64,000 nucleotides of DNA, taken from positions 28,457,589-28,521,588 of the forward strand of contig NW_027460291.1 in assembly GCF_050947875.1 (NCBI RefSeq). The letters run 5' to 3'. Below are positions 56,600 to 64,000 of this stretch, piece after piece. This stretch comes from Dermacentor variabilis (Eukaryota; Arthropoda; Arachnida; Ixodida; Ixodidae). Within the stretch, counting starts at the first letter, position 1. Each line of letters starts with the position of its first letter. The notes beneath the pieces were generated by a model, which did not search any database, had not been told where the DNA came from, and worked only from the letters and a program-made list of their open reading frames with translations. A program made the position numbers and the translations under genes.

Positions 56600-59500
56600 C
56601 TGCCTACTAATCGGAACCTTCTGGACGTGGACGTGGATGGTTTACCCGTTACAGCACTCATCGACACTAGATCCCAAATTTCCATTATGAGTGCGGAGCT
56701 TCGAACGCGCTTGAAAAAAGTACTGACTCCTGCTCGGACTCGACTGCTCCAGGTCGCCGACGGTGGAACTCCGGTTGTGCTTGGAATGTGTACTGCTCGT
56801 GTCAGTGTCGCCGGTCGCCACACGTCCGTTTTGTTTAGTGCGCTCGAACGTTGCCCTCACAATGTGATCCTCGGACTCGACTTTCTGGCCGCCCATTCTG
56901 CTCTGATTGACTGTTCCGCCGGCGTTGTACAACTTGACCTACCCCTACCTATTCCCGTTGACGTTCCTGCTCAAGCTCCAACTCAGCTTTGTTCCGCGGA
57001 TTTTATACGCCTGCCATCTCTTGCAGCAACCTGCATCCCTGTCTTAGCCTGCCCACCTGTACCTGACGGAGACTACGTCCTTACTCCCGCGACTTCAGTC
57101 CTGCTTTCTCACAATGTCTCCTTCCCACACACCATCGTTTCTGTTGCGGACAATCAGACATGTCTTCCCATCCTAAATTTCGGACAGTGCCCACAAGTAG
57201 TTCCTCGAGGCATGTCTCTTGCCACGTTGTCACCGACGCACGAGTGCCACATTTCCGCTCTATCTGTTGCGCCGTCTTCGACCAATGCTCATTCTCCGCC
57301 GTCTACATCAGCCCTGACGGACGACTTTACAAAGATGATTGCACCGGACCTCTCGACCCAACAAGCAGCAGAGCTCCATTGCCTCCTCGAGTCCTACTCC
57401 GACATTTTCGACCTGAACGATCGTCCTTTGTGTCACACTACGGTCGTGAAGCATCGTATAAATACCGGCGATGCAGCACCTGTTCGCCGACGCCCATACC
57501 GGGTGTCGCCTTCTGAGCGACACGTTATCCAGAGCGAGGTTGACAAGATGCTTGCCAAAGGGATTATTGAACACTCTTCCAGCCCGTGGGCGTCCCCTGT
57601 TGTTCTCGTCAAAAAGAAGGATAACAGCTGGCGATTCTGCGTTGACTAGCGTCATCTAAACACGAACATCAAGAAAGATGTATATCCACTTCCCCGCATT
57701 GACGATGCTCTAGATTGTCTCCACGGTGCCACTTATTTTTCATCTATAGACCTTCGCTCTGGATATTGGCAAATTGCCGTGGATGAAATGGACGGTGAAA
57801 AGACTGCATTCGTCACACCAGACGGCCTATATCAGTTCCGGGTAATGTCTTTTGGCTTGTGCAATGCCCCGGCGACCTTTGAACGGATGATGGACATGCT
57901 CTTGCGTGGTTTGAAATGGTCCATCTGTTTGTGCTACTTGGATGACGTCATCGTATTCTCTTCAGCTTTTGCGACTCATCTTGAAAGACTTTCATCTGTT
58001 CTTTCTGTTTTTCGCAGCGCTGGCTTGCAGCTCAACTCGTCCAAGTGCCACTTCGGTCACCGCCAAATAACAATGCTCGGACACCTCGTCGATTCGTCAG
58101 GCCTTCGCCCCGACCCCGCTAAAGTTCATGCTGTGCAGAATTTCCCCGTACCAACTTGTGTCAAAAATGTTCGCAGCTTTATTGGCCTTTGCTCGTACTT
58201 CCGCAGGTTTGTGGAAAATTTCGGTCATGTTGCCCGTCCCCTGACTGACTTCCTGAAGAAAGACGTTCCTTTCTGTTGGGGCTCTGAACAAGCGTCCGCT
58301 TTCTCGCAGCTCATCACGCTGCTCACCACACCTCCTGTTCTCGCCCATTTTGACGCCTCCGCTCCGACAGAAATCCGCACTGACGCTAGTGGCTAAGGCA
58401 TCGGCGCAGTTTTAGCTCAACGCCAATGTGGGCACGACCGCGTCATCGCCTACGCCAGCCGCCTCCTCTCTCCCGCAGAGCGCAATTAATCGATTACTGA
58501 GCGCGAGTGTCTCGCCCTCATTTGGGCGGTGGGCAAGTTCAGACCCTATCTATATGGTCGGCCATTTACAGTTACAACCGACCACCACGCCCTTTGTTGG
58601 CTTTCCTCCCTTAAGGATCCCACGGGACGCCTCGGTCGCTGGGCCCTACAGCTGCAAGAATGCACATACACTGTGGTCTACAAGTCGGGTCGTCTACATC
58701 AGGATGCCGACTGCCTGTCTCGTCATCCCGTCGATGTACCGGACGGCTTAGTGGATGTCGCACCGATCTGCATTCTTTCGCTCTCTGCCTTGCAAGACAT
58801 TGGCGCTGAACAACGACGCGATGAGTCGTTACGCCCCATTATCGAACGCCTCCTCTCTGATCCGTCTGACCCATCCCTTCACATATTCGTACTACAAAAT
58901 TGCATCCTGTATCGCCGCAATATGCACCCCGACAGGCCCGAGCTCCTAACCGTCATTCCGTCTCATCTGCAACAGACTGTACTGCAGCGACTGCACGACG
59001 TTCCCACCGCTGGACACCTTGGCGTTACGCGGATCTATGACCGAATTCGGCGACGGTTTTTCTGGCGCCGTCTCAACCGCTCCGTTCGGCGCTATGTTGC
59101 CGCGTGTGAGTCATGTCAACGCCGGAAAAGACCAGCTGTGCCTCCTGCCGGACTGCTTCAGCCTTTGGATATACCGGCCGACCCTTTTTTTCGCGTTGGC
59201 GTTGATCTTCTCCGACCATTCCCTATATCGAATGACGGAAATAGGTGGATTGCCGTCGCTACGGACTATACAACTCGCTATGCCATTACTAGAGCCCTAC
59301 CGACCAGCTGCGCTACAGACATTGCTGATTTCTTGCTTCACGACGTTATTTTGCACCAGGTGCACCTCATCAACTTCTCACCGATCGCGGCAGATACTTT
59401 CTTTCCAAAGTCATAGACGACCTACTTCGATCATGTGCTACTAAACACAAACTTACTACCGCCTACCATCCTCAAACTAACGGTCTTACCGAACGCCTGA

Positions 59501-60060
59501 ACCTCACATTAACTGACATGCTAGCAATGTATGTTTCCTCCGATCATCGCGACTGGGACATTGCTCTACCATTTGTCACGTTCGCCTACAATTCCTCGCG
59601 CCACGACACAGCAGGCTATTCCCCCTTCTATCTTTTCTTCGGCCGTGAGCCAACTTTGCCTTTCGAGACACTCCTCTCGACCACCCTCGACTCGCCGACA
59701 GAGTACACTCGGGATGTCATAACCACAGCGACCCAAGCACGCCAGATTGCTCGCATTCACCTTTCTGCTTCACAGACACGCCAGAAGTGCCGTTACGACC
59801 AGCGCCATCACGACGTGCATTACGAACCAGGTGCTCTTGTGCTAGTCTGATATCCAACTCGGCGTGTTGGTCTTTCGGAGAAATTCCTCTCGCGATACTA
59901 TGGCCCTTACCGCATCCTTCGTCAGGTGACTCCTGTCACATATGAAGTGTCTCCGCTGGATGCCACGGTGCCTTCACCTCTCTCTGACATTATCCACGTC
60001 AGCCGTCTCAAACCTTCCCAAACCTCAAACTTTCTCGGACAGATGAGCCGCACCAATAAG
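56600..60060 (+). pseudogene. Gypsy pol: protease, RT, RNase H, integrase, with stops
   Basis: Protease: ALIDTRSQIS, where the catalytic Asp-Thr-Gly is Asp-Thr-Arg (AGA at 56669-56671), and VILGLDFL. RT: WASPVVLVKKKDNSWRFCVD followed by TAG at 57647-57649, SIDLRSGYWQIAV, FGLCNAPATFERMMD and intact YLDD at 57935-57946. RNase H: IRTDASG then TAA at 58394-58396, another TAA at 58487-58489, and TTDHHALCWL. Integrase: HHCC zinc finger (GHLGV...CESCQRRK), GVDLLRPF, ATDYTTRY, a frameshift near 59360, and HPQTNGLTERLN with the catalytic Glu. TGA at 59848-59850 precedes the RYYGPYRIL module. Frame ends near the 3' LTR. Confidence 0.9.
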
Positions 60061-60082
60061 GTGCTTTTTCCGACGGGGGTGA

Positions 60083-60237
60083 TGTCACAGTCGGTAATGT
60101 GTGAAGAAGAGGACTATGATGGTGGCCTGAGAGACCTCAAGGAAGAGGGCATTTTTTTTATCGCATGCTCTACGCTTGTTGGCCCAGGGATTAAAAGCCA
60201 TCTGTAAATAGACGTACGCTTCTTCCTTTCCGTAACA
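60083..60237 (+). repeat. 3' LTR of the Gypsy element
   Basis: TGTCACAGTCGG...TTTCCGTAACA, followed by ATAT. Confidence 0.95.
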
Positions 60238-60405
60238 ATATGATTGCACTGTATTTCATTCAGTGCAAATGCTGTCTGATGTGTATTCCCGAGGCGAAGA
60301 CCCTGTCAGGAAACATACGTGTTTCTTTTTGCCACGCCTCGTGGGCATACCTACTACATTGTATTTATGTCCGAAATAAAGATTGATTGGTTGGCTTCAA
60401 GTCCG
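60238..60405 (+). mobile_element. LINE 3' terminus (end of the host of the nest)
   Basis: Continues the LINE 3' UTR after the Gypsy insert and ends TTTATGTCCGAAATAAAGATT with GATTG/GGTTGG units, a LINE-type short tandem tail with AATAAA. Confidence 0.6.
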
Positions 60406-60713
60406 CACGGTGGATAGCTTTTCTCCACTGAGTTTTTCTTGCCGAGTCCGAGAGGAATGTGAACACGCCCACAGATTCTCCAGCGCCAGAGTTCTGGCGG
60501 CACCGCGACACGCAGCAATTCCAAGGCATTGTCACAGCCTGCCAGTTCAACGCACACCCTCTTGATTGGACTCACTCAGCCACCATAACTGAGACAATGC
60601 CTACAGTTTCGCCGACATGCTCGGCATGAAAAACATACAAACACAATTTTACCACACGACCACTTGAGAAATCGCAGCACCTCAAGAAAAGCTAAGCCAC
60701 TGACGTTTACTGG
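60406..60713. other. No recognisable gene
   Basis: Short ORFs without motifs. The GCCGAGTCCGAG...CCAGCGCCAG stretch is echoed loosely at 61592-61610. Confidence 0.4.
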
Positions 60714-61563
60714 CAGGGTTGCCAGGTTCAAAAAGTGAGAAGTAGCCAGAAAAGTAATTAGTTACGCGTGCTTAAAAAGTAGCCAAAAAAAGTCAACATG
60801 CTGACGCCATGGCCAATCACTTCAGAAGAAAAGATTGCTGTAGCTAATTATGAGCTGCTCCTCTTGGAGCTGTTATGTTTAGAGTCCTTCAACTTATTTG
60901 AAACGTCACATTCGGAGTCAACTTAGAACTGGGGCTCCGTATTCGAATTCGGGAATTGTTATCCCTGTATAAATGATTAAGTAAACGCAAGTAGTTGTCA
61001 CTGAACTCTAGTACCAGCGAATGTGTCGTGTCAGCGATTCTCGCTCTTTAGAAATTTGTCAATGTGTCCCCTTCCATGTCTCAACTTTACAAGGGAATAT
61101 CATATACTAGGCAGGATTTCTTATCACTAAGGAAAGTGCCTTTTAGTAGTTTTATAGTCATATATCAAACGTTTTCTTGTATGCCTTTACTCAATTTCTT
61201 CATGGAACCGTAATAACACTCGTGTTTCGACCTTATGATTTTATGGGCACTCAGTTCCATGGAATGAAACAAAAGGTGTTCCTGTTGAATGAATTTAGTC
61301 GGTTGCAAGGTGGAGGTTGCATCGTCCTTTCCAAAAACACATGTGAGCATGGTCATTGCACATCGTGTGTGTCATAAGAGGCGTAGTACAGCACATTATA
61401 CCATTATTTATAGTGTGGTGTCTGGTTTGTCTTTAGTTCTTATAGAAAAATGTTTATTTTAAAAGTAGCCAGAAATACCCAAGTAGCCAACTCGAAAAGT
61501 TTCCAGCCACATTCCTTTAAAATTACCCAATTTGGCATAAAGTAGCCAAGCCTGGCAAACCTG
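60714..61563. mobile_element. Probable non-autonomous DNA transposon, CAGGGTTGCCAGG ends
   Basis: Left end CAGGGTTGCCAGGTTCAAAA and right end (reverse complement) CAGGTTTGCCAGGCTTGGCT are imperfect inverted repeats, and both sub-terminal regions hold several AGTAGCCA motifs. Such CAGGG(T)TGCCA ends are typical of hAT-like elements. No transposase ORF; the expected 8-bp duplication is not clear. Confidence 0.5.
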
Positions 61564-62409
61564 TTTTCCACACTGCGGATGTATTCACCAGCCGAGTCCA
61601 GCGCCAGGATACTTACAAAATCGAAGAAAACCACGTGTATAAAGCAATTGTAATGTTCCAAAATGTGCTCTTTGCCACAAAGCATGTACTTCACAAAATA
61701 ATATATTTATTTTGCGGTCTAGACAGGTAATAGTGCTAAAATCGCCGAAGCAGTCTGAGCAGGTCCGGCTGAGCCGGGCGGACTTATTCTCGTTGTCCGA
61801 AAGCACTCAGAGAGGACAAAACAGCTCCGTTGTAGTGTGATGACGTAAGCAGGAGGGAGAGGAGGATATGGAGAGGCCTAAGCCAGTCTAGAAAGCGTTG
61901 GTTCAGTCCACTTTAATTAACGGTAGTACATGTGGAGTTTCACACAATGCGGGTTCCTTCTTGAACACCTGCACAGACACATGATGAGTATTCATGCGAG
62001 TACCTTTATAATATAGCACAAACGCTTTTTCTCTCCGTTGTGCAACTTCTCCGTTTTTTTCTTGGTGAGCAACTCGATATATTTCCCGCTGGCGGAATAA
62101 TATGCGCCTCTGCTTCCGGCATGAATATTGTAGTAGTTCATTAGAACTTCGCTGATGATTTCCAGCCGGGCGCGTCATCGTTGAAACGAACCATCACTTT
62201 TACGACTGGCGTCAGGCTTAACATCCTTGACGAAAGCATTAAAGACGGTTCGACATTATCTTGACACCTGACGTGGCATACCGAAGTGCATCGCGCTGAC
62301 TTTTCAAATAAAGCTTTTTAAACATTGTCTCTTTCTCCGACTTTTCAACTGCTGCTACAGCTGCCTGGCACGTCGCGCCTTCGTCTTCTGTCTGGAAGCC
62401 CTTTGCGAG
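61564..62409. other. No recognisable gene
   Basis: A 91-codon minus ORF (61903-62178) has no motif I know. The right part may be the 5' UTR of the next LINE. Confidence 0.4.
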
Positions 62410-63550
62410 CCAGCCAGCTTGCCCGAGCCTTCTGTGGAAGCTTCGGATGCTTTTCCGAGCTCGTCGCCTTTCGCTGACATCGTCGCAAGGGGCGCAAATC
62501 GAAGGGAAAGTGTTTATTATCCTTCATCGACCCCCAGGACACCAGCTGGCCCCAGTGCAGAGGCTGCCCCTACTCTTCTTCACTGTGACTCTAGTGATTA
62601 CTATCACGAAAGCACGAACACCACAAGCTCTCGCAAACGTGCACTTGACGATGGAAGCGGTGACGAAGCGTCTCGCAAGTTGCCGCAGCGGAGTGCCACC
62701 CGAGAGAAGCAAAGTGTCGGCGACGAGCCTGCGAACTCTGCGACCGCCGTTGCGACATCAGTGACACCCTTCACGAGCCGCTCGTTCTGCTGCGGAGCCA
62801 GATGTGTCCCACGCCACTGGAAAGAGTCCCCACGGCCCCCCTGACTCCTATCAGACTCGCGCCCCACCTGGAGCTCTCACGACAAATGCAGCTTTCCCCA
62901 TACACGCTGGTGTGCAGCCTATGAAGTCGCACTCTAATGAGGAAAACACCGCTGCAAAAAACCTCCCTTTAGCCTATGCAATAATTCCCAAGGGTGCCTT
63001 AGTGCTAGTCTAACCGCGGGAAGAGTTCTACACTCAAAAAGACGGGACCACTTCCCCCCCCCTGACGCCCACATCGCAGCCAGCTGCAGTGGCGGTAGTT
63101 TTCTGGCCAGCGGAGCGATCGGTGTCGTTTCATCGCACATGCCGCCTCATCATTGCACAGGCTCTGCCTGCCCTATTTGGCATCCTAGACGTAAGGGCCG
63201 CTCCGAAGCTGAACAATGTTGCGGCTGACACGAACCCAGGAGCAACTGCAGGAGTTACTCTCGATGGACTCCATCTGTGTAGTGGCAGTATGAGAAGGCC
63301 CAACAGCGGACCGAAGCCAGTGCAGGGGTTACGTGCACGGCATTGACGGGGAGTATATGAACGAGCAGCTGCTTGCTGCAATCACCACTCCTGTCCGTGT
63401 GCACTTGGTCGCAAGGTACGCGAACTCCCTGGCAGTTGCCTTCGTGACATGAGCACTTCCAGCCCATCTCCAAGTTTGTAATCTGCCATTTACAGTTCGC
63501 CCAGCTCGCCCACGTCATACACTGTATACAAACTTCAGAAGGCTGGGTAA
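62410..63550 (+). pseudogene. LINE ORF1 (Gag-like), degraded
   Basis: Pro/Ser-rich N-terminus (PEPSVEASDAFPSSSPFA, STNTTSSRKRALDDGSGD), then after frame changes AYAIIPKGALVLV, VVFWPAERSVSFHRTCRLI, AQALPALFGILDVRA, and HGIDGEYMNEQLLAAITTP, ARYANSLAVAFV, PFTVRPARPR. I recognise this order from Gag-like ORF1 proteins common in tick LINEs of the I/R1 type, which continue into CCHC knuckles. Here it stops before the knuckles, where an RTE fragment starts. At least three frame breaks. Confidence 0.6.
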
Positions 63551-63593
63551 TGTGGCAGCAGCATGGAGGTGTGCATTCTGTCGGAGGTGTGAT

Positions 63594-64000
63594 TCTGTCG
63601 AAACCTCAGCAGTCATGGAGGCATTACGGAATCAGGGTGTAGACGAGCCGTATGTAAAAATACTGAAAGATATCTATAGCCGCTCCACAGCCACCGTAGT
63701 CCTCCATAAAGAAAGCAACAAAATCCCAATAAAGAAAGGCGTCAGGCAGGGCGATACGATCTCTCCAATGCTATTCACAGCGTGTTTACAGGAGGTATTC
63801 AGAGACCTAGATTGGGAAGAATTGGGGATAAAAGTTATTGGAGAATACCTTAGTAACTTGCGATTCGCTGATGATATTGCCTTGCTTAGTAACTCAGGGG
63901 ACCTTTGCAATGCATGCTCACTGACCTGGAGAGGCAAAGCAGAAGAGTGGGTCTAAAAATTAATCCGCCGAAAACTAAAGTAATGTTTAACAGTCTCGGA
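63594..64000 (+). pseudogene. RTE LINE RT fragment, continues past window end
   Basis: Begins abruptly at ATTCTGTCGAAACCTCAGC, equal to about 20494 of the plus-strand RTE, and reads VMEALRNQGVDEPYVKIL, NKIPIKKGVRQGDTISPM, LRFADDIALLSNSGD, then a small deletion shifts frame at about 63902. 5' truncated; catalytic Asp-Asp kept. The same family as 18581-21525. Confidence 0.85.

Larger units (their letters stand above)
55422..60237 (+). mobile_element. Ty3/Gypsy LTR retrotransposon, 4.8 kb, ATAT target duplication
   Basis: LTRs of 154-155 bp at both ends, ATAT on both sides (55418-55421, 60238-60241). Order gag, protease, RT, RNase H, integrase, i.e. Gypsy. No env. The N-terminal half of gag is deleted right after the 5' LTR leader. 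A primer-binding site may be TGGTGGACGTG at about 55582 and a weak polypurine tract GACGGGGGTGA precedes the 3' LTR. Several stops; non-autonomous. Confidence 0.95.
49270..60405 (+). mobile_element. CR1-group LINE split by three later insertions
   Basis: Own segments are 49270-49657, 50071-53726, 55311-55421 and 60238-60405; the gaps are a LINE tail, a PLE and a Gypsy element. Encodes ORF1 with a PHD-like finger and coiled coil, and ORF2 with endonuclease and RT. The 3' end after removal of the inserts is TATTTATGTCCGAAATAAAG followed by GATTG repeats. Dead: RT and endonuclease active sites are changed. Confidence 0.75.

Overview
This window looks like nuclear DNA from an ixodid (hard) tick. 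The strongest marker is a tRNA-headed SINE of about 240 bp, present seven times, whose sequence I recognise as the tick Ruka-type SINE. An RTE-clade LINE with a (GATGAT)n tail, CR1-group LINEs, Penelope-like elements (PLEs), Ty3/Gypsy LTRs, a mariner and Tc1-like transposons fit the same assignment. Introns, splice sites and long AT, AAAG and ATTC microsatellites confirm a eukaryote. I see no intact host protein-coding gene and no RNA gene. Family names come from recognised motifs and not from database searches.

Layout. 1-764 is the end of an LTR retrotransposon. 765-3875 is one copy of a segmental duplication whose fuller counterpart lies at 24395-32663. Both copies carry a decayed exon resembling the N-terminal exon of NuSAP (nucleolar and spindle-associated protein). 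3876-8842 holds a solo LTR, a MITE-like element and an AT-flanked SINE. 8843-9240 is a LINE 5'-UTR-like repeat. 9363-12185 is a Tc1/IS630-like transposon whose transposase appears to keep a spliceosomal intron. 12233-15000 holds reverse-strand LINE fragments. 15930-21800 is an old RTE LINE split by a younger RTE (16293-21554, 14-bp target-site duplication) that begins with tandem monomer-like repeats. 22973-23665 holds a solo LTR and a LINE tail.

32664-34487 is unassigned. 34488-35729 is a mariner with perfect 20-bp inverted ends. 36476-41065 holds a CR1 3' fragment head-to-head with a CR1-group LINE that carries a 2A-like motif and is interrupted by a PLE. 41633-42569 has a SINE and a Tc1 fragment. 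43176-46290 is a second RTE with the same upstream monomers. 49270-60405 is a nested stack: a CR1-group LINE with a PHD-like finger in ORF1, invaded by another LINE tail, then in its 3' UTR by a PLE with inverted terminal repeats (12-bp duplication) and by a Gypsy element (ATAT duplication). 60714-64000 has a probable DNA transposon, a Gag-like LINE ORF1 and a truncated RTE copy.

Almost every coding remnant is broken by stops, frameshifts or active-site changes, so the window reads as a layered transposon graveyard. Its main value is in structures that can be dated by nesting and target-site duplications, plus a few features worth testing: the 2A motif, the RTE promoter-like monomers, the transposase intron, the hammerhead-like PLE core and the NuSAP-like duplicated pseudogenes.
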